A stretch of DNA of 16,592 nt from an uncultured Verrucomicrobiota bacterium (GCA_903925515.1 CAIYFP010000469.1:1-16592); one strand, 5' to 3'. Numbered from the stretch's first letter, positions 8,301 through 16,197 are shown. Numbers and translations: made by a program. The notes: a model not told the origin generated them from the letters alone.

Positions 8301-11300
8301 GAGTTCATCGAGCTCTTCAACGCCTCCGACATCGCCGAGGACCTCTCCGGCTGGTCCCTCCATGGCGGCGTTTCCTACACCTTCCCCAACGGCACCCGCC
8401 TCGCCGGCGGCCAGTTCATGGTGGTGTCCGCCAACCCCGACGCCCTCAAGGCCGCCACGGGCCTCTCCCGTGTCCTTGGACCGTTCAAGGGATCCCTCAA
8501 CAACAACGGCGACGTGCTCGGGCTTCGCGACGAACTGGGCGCCCAAAAGCTCCTCCTCGAATACGACACCCGCGCCCCATGGCCCGTCGCACCGGATGGC
8601 TCCGGCCATTCCCTCGTGCTCGCCAACCCCAGCTTCGGCGAGGCCGACCCCCGGGCCTACGCCGCCAGCGCGTTCCGGGGCGGCAACCCCGGCGCCCCCG
8701 ACCCCATCGCCGCCGACCCCGCCGACGCCATCGTCCTCAACGAGCTGCTTGCCCACACCGACCCGCCCCTCCTCGACTACGTCGAGCTCTACAATCGCGG
8801 CTCATCCCCCGTCTCCCTCGAAGGTTGTGTCCTCACCGACGACATCCGCACCAATCGCTTCCGCTTCCCCGCAGGCTCCACGCTCGAGGCCCGCGGCTTC
8901 CTCCTTCTCGACGAAACCAAGCTCGGCTTCCGCCTCAACGCGGCCGGCGAAACCGTGTTCCTCGTCAGCTCCAATGGCCTCCGCGTCCTCGACGTCATCC
9001 GCCTCGATCCCCAGGAGAACGGCGTCGCCTTCGGCCGCACCCCCGACGGCGCCGCTGAGCCCCGCCGCCTCGCTTCCCGCACCCCCGGCTCCGCCAACGC
9101 CGCCCGCCGTGTCGAGGACGTCGTCATCAACGAGGTCATGTACAACCCCGTCTCCCGGGACGACGCCGACGAGTTCGTCGAGCTCCACAACCGCTCCGCC
9201 GTTCCCGTGGACCTGTCCGGCTGGACCCTCTCCCGCGCCGTCACCTTCACCTTCCCGCAGGGCGCAGCCATCGCCCCCGGCGGCTTCGTCGTCGTCACTC
9301 CAGATCGCTCTCGCATCCTCTCCAACCACCCCTCCCTTCCGCCGTCCATCATCCACGGCAACTGGTCCGGCTCCCTCCGCAACCGCGGCGAGTCCCTCGT
9401 CCTGTCCATGACCGACGAAATCCTCTCCACGAACGACCTCGGCGAGATCAACGCTCAGATCGTCCGCATCCCCGTCGGCGAGGTCGCGTGGCGCGACGGC
9501 GGACGCTGGGGCAAGTGGGCCGACGGCGGGGGTTCGTCCCTCGAGTTGATTGACCCGCGCGCCGACCCCCTCCGCGCCACGAGCTGGGCCGACTCCGACG
9601 AGTCCAGCAAGGCGCCATGGCAGGAGTTCTCCGTCGCCGACACCCTCCGCTTCGGTTCCCAAACCCCCGACTGGATCCACCTCGGCATGCTCGGCGCCGG
9701 CGAGGCTCTCGTGGACAACGTCGAGGTCCTCGGCCCCACGGGGCTCTCCCTCCTGGCCAATGGCGGCTTTGAATCCGGCTCCGGCACCGCCGCGACAGGC
9801 TGGACCTTCGGCGGTCATCATTCCCGCTCCCGCGTCGAGTCCGTCGGGGCCTTCGCAGGCAACCGCGTCCTTCGTGTCGTCGCCCCCGGCGACCTCGACG
9901 CCGGGCGCAACTGCGTCCGCGCCCCCATCTCCGCCGGCCTCAACAACGACATCCGCGGGACCCTCCGCCTCCGCGCCCGGTGGATCGCCGGATGGCCCGA
10001 GTTGCTCCTGCGAACCCGCGGCGGCGGCCTTGAGATGACCGCCCGCCTCAACGTCCCAAGGAACCTCGGCACCCCAGGCCAACCCAACAGCCGACTCGTC
10101 GCCAACGCCGGCCCCAACATCTCCCATGTCTCCCACTCGCCCGCCGTCCCCGACGCCTCGCAACCCGTCGTCGTCACCGCGCGTGTCGCCGACCCCGACG
10201 GCCTCAGCTCCATCAACCTTCGCGTCCGGACCGGCTCCACCGGCACCTTCTCCTCCATCGCGATGCGCGACGACGGCACCGGGGGCGACACCGTCCCCGG
10301 CGACGGCATCTGGTCCGCCACCATCAATGGCCGCGCGGCCGGCAGCCTCGTCCAGTTCCGCATCGAGGCCGCCGACGGCGCGGCGTCCGTCGCATGGTCC
10401 CAATTCCCTTCGGGCCCGGTCTTCCAAGGCCTCCCGTCCGTCGCCGAGGCCACCCTTCGCTGGGGAGACCCCGTGCCCTTCGGCACCTACGAGCACATCC
10501 ATTCATGGACCACGCCCGAGGTGGACAACGCCCTGAACGCCGACGGCCTCGACAACACCTACCGCGACACCACGCTCGTCCATGGCAACTTCCGCGTGAT
10601 TTACAACGCGGGCATCCGCCGCAAGGGCAGCCCCTTCACCGGCCAGGCCGACTTCACCGTCACCGTCCCCGCCGACGACCTCCTGCTGGGCGCCACCGAC
10701 CGCGTCTATGGCCTCACTGGCAACGGCGGCGAGGAAGGCACCTTCCTCCGCAACCAAGTCGCCCAGTGGTTCACGCGCCGCATGCGCCTCCCCTACCTCC
10801 ACGCCAACTACATCCGCTTCTTCCGCAATGGAAACCCCCACGGCTCCGTCGGCGAGGACCTCGAGCAGCCCAACAACAACTACGCCGAGGCATGGTTCCC
10901 GGACAATCCCGAGGGCGACCTCCACAAGGTCGCATTCTGGTTCGAGTTCAACAGCGGCGGCGGCTTCGACGTCGTCGGAGCCGACCTCGGCAACTACCGC
11001 AATCCCGACGGCCAGTTCAACCTCTCCCGCTACCGCTGGAACTGGCAGCCCCGCCCCAACGGCTCCACCGCCAACGACTTCACCAACTTCTTCGCCCTCG
11101 TCACCGCCGCCAACGACCGCTCCGCCAACTACGACCCCGTCATGCGCAGCGTCGCCGACATGGACCAGTGGATGCGCATGTTCGCGCTCGATGGCTGCAT
11201 GGGGAACTGGGACACATGGGGCACCGGCAATGCCCAGAACAAGTACATCTACTACGCCCCGGGCGGGCGCTGGGTCATCCTCCCGTGGGACATGGACTGG

Positions 11301-14300
11301 GTCCTCGGCGCCGGCGAGGGCCCCGGCCGCCGCCTCTTTGACGGCAACGACGGCAACGTGAACTACATGTTTGCATGGCCCGCATTCCGCCGCATGGCGT
11401 GGCGCGCCTACGCCGAGGCCGTCGAGGGCCCCTTCCAACCCGCCCAGTACCAGCCCCAGTTCGACGCCCGCGCCGCGTCCCTCGCCTTCAACCGCGTCCC
11501 CGCCTCCTCCCCGCAAGGCATCGCCTCCTACCTCGACGGCCGACGCGAGGTCGTCCGGCAGCAAATCAAGGCCAATGACGCACCCTCGCTCGCCATCACC
11601 AGCAATGGCGGCGGCAACTTCTCCTCCCCAACCCCCATCGCCGTCGTCGAGGGCGCCGCCCCGTTCGCCGCCGACTCCATCCTCGTCAACGGAAGGCCCG
11701 TCCCCACCGAATGGCTCGACCCGCAACGCTTCCGCCTCCGCGTCCCCCTCGCTTCCGCCACCAACGCCCTCGCCATCGCCGCCGCCGACCGCCTTGGCAA
11801 CCCCATTCCCGGCATGACCGCCACCCTCACCGTCACCTACGCCGGCGCCCTCCAGCAACCCTCCGACTTCGTCGTCATCAACGAACTGCAATACAACGGC
11901 CCGGCTTCCGGCTCCTCCTTCCTCGAGCTCCACAACCGCTCCACCTCCTCCGCCTTCGACCTCTCCGGCTTCATCCTCGATGGCGTCGGCTACACATTCC
12001 CGCCCGGCTCGATCATGCCCCCGGGCGCCTTCTGGGTCCTCGCACGCGACCGTGCCGCCTTCGCCGCCGCCCATGGCGCAGCCATCCCCGTCTTCGACGA
12101 GTTCCCCGGCTCCCTCGACAACGGCGGCGAACGCATCGCCCTGCTCCAACCCGTCGGCACCAACCGCGTCCTCGTCGCGGACGTCCGCTACGACAACCGC
12201 CTCCCATGGCCCACCAACGCCGACGGCCTCGGTCCCTCGCTCCAGTTGATCGACCCGTCCCGCGGCTCATGGCGCCCCGCCAACTGGGCCGCCACCGCCA
12301 CCAACGCCGCCTCCCCTTCCACGCCCGGGCGCGCCAACTCCGTTGCCCAATCCCTCGCCGCCTTCCCCACCCTCTGGCTCAACGAGACCCTTCCCAACAA
12401 CCTGTCCGGGCCCGCCGACAACGCCGGCGACCGCGACCCCTTCATCGAGTTGGTCAACACCGGCGATGCGCCCGTCGCGCTCTCCGGCCTCTTCCTTTCC
12501 GACAACCTCACCAACCTCACCCAGTGGACGTTCCCGCAGGGCCTCGCCATCCCCGCCAAGGGCATCCTCACCGTCTGGGCCGACGGCGAGCCCGGCGAAT
12601 CCACCGCCTCCATCCCGCACACCTCCTTCCGCCTCAACCCCACCCACGGCATCGTCGCCCTGTCCCGCCGCCAAGGAGCGGGCAATGCGCCTGCGGTCCT
12701 CGACTACCTCTCGTGGGAGCAACTCCCCCCGGGTCGCGCCTTCGGCTCCATCCCGGACGGCGAACCCCGCACCCGACGCATCCTCTTCAACCCCTCTCCC
12801 GGCGCCACCAACGACCCCGCCACGCCGCGCGTCGATGTCGTCATCAACGAGTTCATGGCCCAGAACACCCGCACCCTCGCGGACCCCGCCGACGGCGACT
12901 TCGACGACTGGATCGAGCTTCACAACGCCGGCACCCAGCCCGTCGATCTCGCCGGCTATTACCTCGCCGACTCCCTCACCAATTCCCTTGCCTCCATGTT
13001 CCGCATCCCCGGCGGCTACCCCATCCCGCCCGGCGGCTTCCTCCTCGTCTGGGCCGACAACGAAACCACCCAGAACCAACCCACCAACTCCGGACTCCAC
13101 GCCTCCTTCGCCCTCTCGCGCTCCGGCGAACAAGTCGGCCTCCTCGACCCCGCCGGCAACCTCGTGGACGGCTTCTCGTTCCAGGCCCAGACCAACGACG
13201 TCTCCATGGGCCGGTTCCCCGATGCCGCCAACCCACCCTTCCTCTTCATGGAGTCCCCCACGCCCGGCGCGCCCAACCTCGTCGTCGGCGCCAATCGCCC
13301 GCCCGTCTTCGCCGCCATCCCCGCCCAGTCCTTCACCGAGCAATCCGAGGGAACCTTCGCCGTCGTAGCCACAGACTCCGATCCCGCCCAATCCATCACC
13401 TACTCCCTCGGGCCCGATGCCCCTCCTGGATCGTCCATCCACCCGGCCTCCGGCCTCTTCCGCTGGACCCCTGCCGAGTTCGACGGCCCCGGCGCCCTTT
13501 CCTTCCTCGTCCGCGCAACCGACAACGGCACCCCGCCACGCACCGGCTCAACCCGCGTCACCATCAACGTCCTCGAATCCAACCGCGCGCCCGTCGTCCC
13601 GGCCTCCACCCCGGCCAGCATCGGCGAGGGCGAGCTTCTCAGCCTTCAACTCCCGGCGTCGGATCCCGATCTCCCGGCCAATGCCCTCGCCTTTTCCGCC
13701 GAGGGCCCCGTCCCCGACGGCCTCGCCATTTCCCCGGACGGCCTTCTCACATGGATCCCGGACGAATCGCGGGGCGGCTCCGTCGTCCTCGTGAACTACC
13801 GCGTCACCGACAACGGCTCGCCTTCCCTCTCCGCCACCGGCCAGCTCCGAATCAGCGTCGCCGAACTCAACAACCCGCCCGTCTTCGCCCAACCCTTGCC
13901 GGTCACCCTCGACGAGGGCTCCCCGCTGGACCTCCGTCTCTCCGCCACCGACCCCGAGGGAACGCCCGTGCGGTTCTCCCTCGACGGCCGCATCCCGCCC
14001 GGCCTCTCCATCGATGCCTCCTCCGGCCGGGCCTCATGGACTCCCTCCGAGTCGCAAGGCCCCGGCGACTACGTCATCCTTGTCCGCGCCACCGACACCT
14101 CCCCGCAGCAGGTTTCCATCGTGCGCGAGCTCCTCGTCAGCGTCCGCGAGGCCAACCAACCTCCCGCCATCGCCCCCATCCCCTCCCTGGTCGTGGACGA
14201 GGGCCAACCCGTCGCCGTCCGCGTCGTGGCCACCGACCCCGACCTTCCTCGTCAATCCTTGCAGTTTGTCCTCGGGCCCGGTGCACCGGCCGAGGCGTTC

Positions 14301-16154
14301 ATCAACCCCGCCTCCGGCGAATTCCAATGGCACGTCGGCGACGACGCGGGCGCTTCCACCAACCGCATCTCCGTCCGCGTCTCCGACGACGCACCCACCC
14401 CGCTGCTGGCAACCCGCTCGTTCGAGATCATCACGCGCCCGCGCCCGAAGATTGTCATCAACGAGGTCCTGCGCCGTCCCCAGACGTCCGGCACCCAGTT
14501 CATCGAGCTCTTCAACCGCTCCACCCACACCGCATGGAACATCGGCGGCATGGAGCTCGTTGGCAGCAGCATCCGCTTCGCCTTTCCCACGGGCACCATC
14601 CTCAACCCCGGCGCCCATCTCGTCGTCGTCCAAAACCTCGCCGCCTTCCGCGCCGCGTTCGGACCCGGCCCCGTCGTCGCCGGCGCATGGACCGGCGGGC
14701 TGGGCACCCAGTTCGACTCCCTCGTTCTCCGCACCCCTGCCACGCCCTCCCAGCCCTCCGAAATCCTCGACCGGCTCGACTACGACTCCGGCTACCCATG
14801 GCCCGGCGGAAGCGCCGCCACCAACGCGTCCCTCCAGCTCGTCGATCCGCGGCAGGATCGCAACCGTCCCGGAAACTGGGCTGTTTCCGGCCCCTTCTCG
14901 GGCAATCGCAACGTCCTCCGCTTCACCGACCCATGGCGCTACTTCCAGGACGGCGCGCCCGTCGGCGGCACCAACTGGCGCACCGCAGCCTTCAACGATT
15001 CCTCATGGCTCACCGGTGAGGGCCTCCTCTACGTCGAGAACGCCGCCCTCCCCACCAACAAGGCCACCGCGCTCGCCCTCGGCCAATCGACCTACTACTT
15101 CCGACGCAAGGTCACCCTGCCGCCCTTGCCTCCCGACGTCTCCGTCCAGCTCACGCCCTGCATCGACGACGGCTACGTCCTCTGGATCAACGGGCAACGC
15201 GCCCATGCCCTCGGCATGGACGACGCCGACCCCACCCATGACTCCGTCTCCAATCGCGTCGTCGGCGACGCCGCCTTCGAGGGCCCCTTCACCATCCCAG
15301 CCAGCCTCCTTCTCCCGGGCGAAAACACGTTCGCCGTCGAGGTCCACCAAGCCAACCTCGGCAGCTCCGACGTCGTCTTCGGACTCGAGCTTGTTCTCGT
15401 CGGCGGCTCCGCCTCGCCTTCCACGCCCGGCCAGCCCAACAGCGTCCTCGGCACCCTCCCGGACTTCCCCGCCGTCCGGATCAACGAGGTCGTCGCCCGC
15501 AATGCCTCCGGACTCCGCGACGCCTCCGGCACGACCGAGCCATGGATCGAGCTCTTCAACTCCGGCCCATCCCCGGTGTCCCTCGACGGGCTCTTCCTGT
15601 CCGACTCCGAGGCCGTCCCGCTCAAGTGGCCCTTCCCGCAAGGGCTTGTGATACCCGGCATGGGCTACCTCGTCGTCTTTGCCGACGCCGAGCCCGCCCA
15701 GTCCTCCGCCATCGAGCCCCATGCCAACTTCAGGCTTCCGCTCACCGGTGGCGCCCAGCTCCGCCTTGCCCTCAATCGAATGGTCAACGGCACCCCCAGC
15801 ACCGTGGACTGGTTCAGCGCACCGATCCCCTTCGCCATCGACACCGCCGTCGCTCGTTCACCCGACGGAGCCGTCGTCTCCTACGCCGAGGCCAAGCCTA
15901 CCCCGCTCGCCTCCAACGGCTCGTCAACCGCGCCTCCTCCAGGCTTCTCCATGCCAAGCCTCGACCCCCAAGGCCGCGTCGTCCTCGTCCTGCGGGGCAC
16001 CCCCGGTCGCCGCTATGCCATCGAGTCCTCCACCGACCTCGCCTCATGGCAGCCCGCGGCCGAATGGACTGCTACCAGCGCGGGACTCCTCCTCGTCATC
16101 AGCCCCGAGGACTCGGAGGTCCCGCGCCTCTTCCGCGCTCTCGAAACGCGCTGA
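5349..16154 (+). CDS. Giant secreted modular protein: PA14, LTDs and a CotH kinase-like domain
   Basis: About 3,601 residues. I prefer ATG 5349 over the in-frame GTG 5325 because it gives a clean Sec signal peptide (MNHFIARLARRALALFLV, cleavage near Ala28). Domains by approximate residue: PA14 30-190; Ig-like 197-278; Big_5-like 280-376; CBM6-like 378-574; second Ig-like 575-662; second Big_5-like 663-760; DUF1349/concanavalin-like 761-948; LTDs starting near 966, 1128 and 1258; galactose-binding-like and Ig-like region 1436-1688; CotH-like 1688-2076; short Ig-like module 2077-2174; LTDs near 2175, 2342 and 2497; four cadherin/putative-Ig repeats 2649-3034; LTD near 3035; jelly-roll galactose-binding-like 3185-3368; LTD near 3376; C-terminal module 3528-3601. 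Each LTD opens with a version of hINE (VINEVMYNP, INEFMAQN and others). Cysteines are very few. The frame is intact throughout and codon use equals that of its neighbours, so it looks native. Probably surface-bound or extracellular; its target is unknown. Family assignments are by eye. Confidence 0.9.
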   Translation: MNHFIARLARRALALFLVTLATASPAAAGSILREVWLGIGGSSLPDLTNNPAYPASPTLKETLTALFESPTDWNENYGQRIRATFIAPVSGNYTFWIASDDASALFLSTDDSPSNRRQIAQVSSWTPARAWEQDAEQRSSLIPLVAGRSYYIEALQKEGGGGDNLAVRWLRPDGKDEGPIPLDQFIAWGQTPQPPRISLQPKPVTVVEGGSASFSVDYDNQGPTQVIWRRNGNPIPDNAAKTLLLGPVSLADNGAVFSALLTNALGSVASANATLTVTPDTTRPTLVSATFTSPTSIELNFSEPVRPPAGAASASFSLSPTLAVTGMSQPASEPNRLILATAPLVSGTTYTLTLANVPDRAQTPNLVAANTKATLNTTATGPFLIEAEDFNFDSGQTLPVASLMPYTGGAYAGRIGSLGVDFNRSPDGSSPSYRGDNRIPMTENPDLVRGEGAWTMATNFRLGWIGGGQWYNYTRTIPYGRYRVLAAMSHGDASPNALQGSLQRVTSTATGPNQTLQDLGTFLGDGTGAWGANRLIPLRDGSGNARILSLGGTVTLRMNPSSGDYDYVILMPATAPRIAQQPASQSVIEGRPVSFSVATLDNDATSWQWRSNGVPIAGATSATLTLLAVPLSAHATRYSVVLANDIGSTTSADATLSVVADATPPSIVRAYNVGSSSLVIEFSEPVSIPLLPLAEAFRIDGGATLSAAAPGDVPSRIQLAVANLLVGNRYNLVVNGVTDRATARNPLPPNAAVTFFASELSPSNLGSESVGGTVTRGDAGSFTLTALGGDIGGATDFAAFAWQSISGNFDLRVRVASMDVSDPFATAGLMVRANLASNAPFAGVLASTPRAGVLFESRSSAGAVANVASIRGGFPINHPFTWLRLRRLNNDFAGFASIDGSRWTQLGSMNAALPAQLSVGIALAGRDPSTPALARFADYGPTPSPATGTFVHAREGLGVTSRRTRVVISEIHYNPAPTGPGGGPEFIELFNASDIAEDLSGWSLHGGVSYTFPNGTRLAGGQFMVVSANPDALKAATGLSRVLGPFKGSLNNNGDVLGLRDELGAQKLLLEYDTRAPWPVAPDGSGHSLVLANPSFGEADPRAYAASAFRGGNPGAPDPIAADPADAIVLNELLAHTDPPLLDYVELYNRGSSPVSLEGCVLTDDIRTNRFRFPAGSTLEARGFLLLDETKLGFRLNAAGETVFLVSSNGLRVLDVIRLDPQENGVAFGRTPDGAAEPRRLASRTPGSANAARRVEDVVINEVMYNPVSRDDADEFVELHNRSAVPVDLSGWTLSRAVTFTFPQGAAIAPGGFVVVTPDRSRILSNHPSLPPSIIHGNWSGSLRNRGESLVLSMTDEILSTNDLGEINAQIVRIPVGEVAWRDGGRWGKWADGGGSSLELIDPRADPLRATSWADSDESSKAPWQEFSVADTLRFGSQTPDWIHLGMLGAGEALVDNVEVLGPTGLSLLANGGFESGSGTAATGWTFGGHHSRSRVESVGAFAGNRVLRVVAPGDLDAGRNCVRAPISAGLNNDIRGTLRLRARWIAGWPELLLRTRGGGLEMTARLNVPRNLGTPGQPNSRLVANAGPNISHVSHSPAVPDASQPVVVTARVADPDGLSSINLRVRTGSTGTFSSIAMRDDGTGGDTVPGDGIWSATINGRAAGSLVQFRIEAADGAASVAWSQFPSGPVFQGLPSVAEATLRWGDPVPFGTYEHIHSWTTPEVDNALNADGLDNTYRDTTLVHGNFRVIYNAGIRRKGSPFTGQADFTVTVPADDLLLGATDRVYGLTGNGGEEGTFLRNQVAQWFTRRMRLPYLHANYIRFFRNGNPHGSVGEDLEQPNNNYAEAWFPDNPEGDLHKVAFWFEFNSGGGFDVVGADLGNYRNPDGQFNLSRYRWNWQPRPNGSTANDFTNFFALVTAANDRSANYDPVMRSVADMDQWMRMFALDGCMGNWDTWGTGNAQNKYIYYAPGGRWVILPWDMDWVLGAGEGPGRRLFDGNDGNVNYMFAWPAFRRMAWRAYAEAVEGPFQPAQYQPQFDARAASLAFNRVPASSPQGIASYLDGRREVVRQQIKANDAPSLAITSNGGGNFSSPTPIAVVEGAAPFAADSILVNGRPVPTEWLDPQRFRLRVPLASATNALAIAAADRLGNPIPGMTATLTVTYAGALQQPSDFVVINELQYNGPASGSSFLELHNRSTSSAFDLSGFILDGVGYTFPPGSIMPPGAFWVLARDRAAFAAAHGAAIPVFDEFPGSLDNGGERIALLQPVGTNRVLVADVRYDNRLPWPTNADGLGPSLQLIDPSRGSWRPANWAATATNAASPSTPGRANSVAQSLAAFPTLWLNETLPNNLSGPADNAGDRDPFIELVNTGDAPVALSGLFLSDNLTNLTQWTFPQGLAIPAKGILTVWADGEPGESTASIPHTSFRLNPTHGIVALSRRQGAGNAPAVLDYLSWEQLPPGRAFGSIPDGEPRTRRILFNPSPGATNDPATPRVDVVINEFMAQNTRTLADPADGDFDDWIELHNAGTQPVDLAGYYLADSLTNSLASMFRIPGGYPIPPGGFLLVWADNETTQNQPTNSGLHASFALSRSGEQVGLLDPAGNLVDGFSFQAQTNDVSMGRFPDAANPPFLFMESPTPGAPNLVVGANRPPVFAAIPAQSFTEQSEGTFAVVATDSDPAQSITYSLGPDAPPGSSIHPASGLFRWTPAEFDGPGALSFLVRATDNGTPPRTGSTRVTINVLESNRAPVVPASTPASIGEGELLSLQLPASDPDLPANALAFSAEGPVPDGLAISPDGLLTWIPDESRGGSVVLVNYRVTDNGSPSLSATGQLRISVAELNNPPVFAQPLPVTLDEGSPLDLRLSATDPEGTPVRFSLDGRIPPGLSIDASSGRASWTPSESQGPGDYVILVRATDTSPQQVSIVRELLVSVREANQPPAIAPIPSLVVDEGQPVAVRVVATDPDLPRQSLQFVLGPGAPAEAFINPASGEFQWHVGDDAGASTNRISVRVSDDAPTPLLATRSFEIITRPRPKIVINEVLRRPQTSGTQFIELFNRSTHTAWNIGGMELVGSSIRFAFPTGTILNPGAHLVVVQNLAAFRAAFGPGPVVAGAWTGGLGTQFDSLVLRTPATPSQPSEILDRLDYDSGYPWPGGSAATNASLQLVDPRQDRNRPGNWAVSGPFSGNRNVLRFTDPWRYFQDGAPVGGTNWRTAAFNDSSWLTGEGLLYVENAALPTNKATALALGQSTYYFRRKVTLPPLPPDVSVQLTPCIDDGYVLWINGQRAHALGMDDADPTHDSVSNRVVGDAAFEGPFTIPASLLLPGENTFAVEVHQANLGSSDVVFGLELVLVGGSASPSTPGQPNSVLGTLPDFPAVRINEVVARNASGLRDASGTTEPWIELFNSGPSPVSLDGLFLSDSEAVPLKWPFPQGLVIPGMGYLVVFADAEPAQSSAIEPHANFRLPLTGGAQLRLALNRMVNGTPSTVDWFSAPIPFAIDTAVARSPDGAVVSYAEAKPTPLASNGSSTAPPPGFSMPSLDPQGRVVLVLRGTPGRRYAIESSTDLASWQPAAEWTATSAGLLLVISPEDSEVPRLFRALETR
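5436..5918 (+). other. PA14 domain of the giant protein
   Basis: The mature N-terminus (residues about 30-190) carries the well-known Verrucomicrobial/Planctomycetal PA14 signature: SILREVWLGI, LTNNPAYP, YGQRIRATFIAPVSGNYTFW, IASDDASALFLSTDD, YYIEALQKEGGGGDNLAVRW. PA14 domains are beta-barrels that commonly bind carbohydrate. The Asp-Asp of ASDD is the usual calcium/sugar site region. Confidence 0.85.
8244..9620 (+). repeat. First cluster of three lamin-tail domains in the giant gene
   Basis: Three LTD copies start at residues about 966 (VVISEIHYNP), 1128 (IVLNELLAH) and 1258 (VVINEVMYNP). Each continues with an ExIELFN or EFVELHN-like segment (EFIELFN, YVELYN, EFVELHN), a LSGW-type strand and an FPxGxxLxxGxFxVV-like strand. 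Bacterial LTDs are Ig-fold modules in secreted proteins, frequently next to CotH domains or nucleases. Their ligands are mostly unknown. Confidence 0.85.
10410..11577 (+). other. CotH kinase-like domain of the giant protein
   Basis: Residues about 1688-2076. The catalytic half is recognisable: GCMGNWDTWG (Asn1953, Asp1955), QNKYIYY (Asn1964) and ILPWDMDW (Asp1981, Asp1983). This is the order of the catalytic Asp, Asn and metal-binding Asp of CotH proteins, atypical kinases first known from spore coats and also found in secreted bacterial proteins. The N-lobe has RRKGSPFTG and LRNQVAQWFTRRM, fitting the RGSS and lre.la..l.r motifs. The segment right after GSPFTG reads QADFTVTV, where many members carry lysines, so ATP-binding competence is uncertain. 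Confidence 0.75.
11871..13290 (+). repeat. Second cluster of three lamin-tail domains in the giant gene
   Basis: LTD copies begin at residues about 2175 (VVINELQYNG), 2342 (LWLNETLPNN) and 2497 (VVINEFMAQN), with FLELHN, FIELVN and WIELHN following in turn. They lie directly between the CotH region and the cadherin-like rod. Two more single copies follow at about 3035 (IVINEVLRR, FIELFN) and 3376 (VRINEVVAR, WIELFN), making eight LTDs in the protein. Confidence 0.85.
13293..14450 (+). repeat. Four tandem cadherin-like/putative-Ig repeats within the giant gene
   Basis: Four in-frame protein repeats begin at NRPPVF (residue 2649), NRAPVV (2745), NNPPVF (2841) and NQPPAI (2936). The spacing is a very regular 95-96 residues, and the last ends near 3034. 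Each has an ATDxDP-type or SDPD-type segment, a GxxxxWxP-like strand (FRWTPAE, LTWIPDE, ASWTPSE, FQWHVGD) and a closing RVTDNG/RATD-type strand. This is the pattern of bacterial cadherin-like and He_PIG domains, which form calcium-stiffened rods. The copies have diverged at sequence level, so this is an old protein-level repeat rather than recent DNA duplication. Confidence 0.85.
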
Positions 16155-16178
16155 AACCACGGCTCCCGCGCCAACATC

Positions 16179-16197
16179 CCCCGGACGCCCGCCGGGG
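16179..16197 (+). terminator. Small GC hairpin 24 bases after the giant gene
   Basis: CCCCGG (16179-16184) and CCGGGG (16192-16197) pair around a 7-base loop shortly after the stop codon of the giant gene. No T-run follows, so it is only a weak termination or 3'-end stability candidate. Confidence 0.25.

Noticed and set aside
8802..10502. Long open frame on the - strand (566 codons), and similar ones at 10503-12149, 5418-6890, 404-1279, 1673-2728 and 12267-13442
   Set aside because: They lie opposite well-supported genes. Their translations are runs of Gly, Ala, Glu, Asp and Val with no domain motifs, as expected from the antisense of NNC-rich codons in GC-rich DNA.
11711..15019. A 1,102-codon + strand frame inside the giant gene, and others such as 14014-15651, 8203-9411 and 5371-6672
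   Set aside because: Translations are Arg/Pro/His-rich or Ser/Pro/Thr-rich low complexity. The overlapping frame carries clear PA14, LTD and CotH motifs, so these are frame shadows.
5349..16154. Possibility that the giant frame is several genes or an assembly-fused ORF
   Set aside because: The frame is continuous, codon bias is uniform, and domains run on with normal linkers. No internal signal peptide or intergenic-like stretch is visible.
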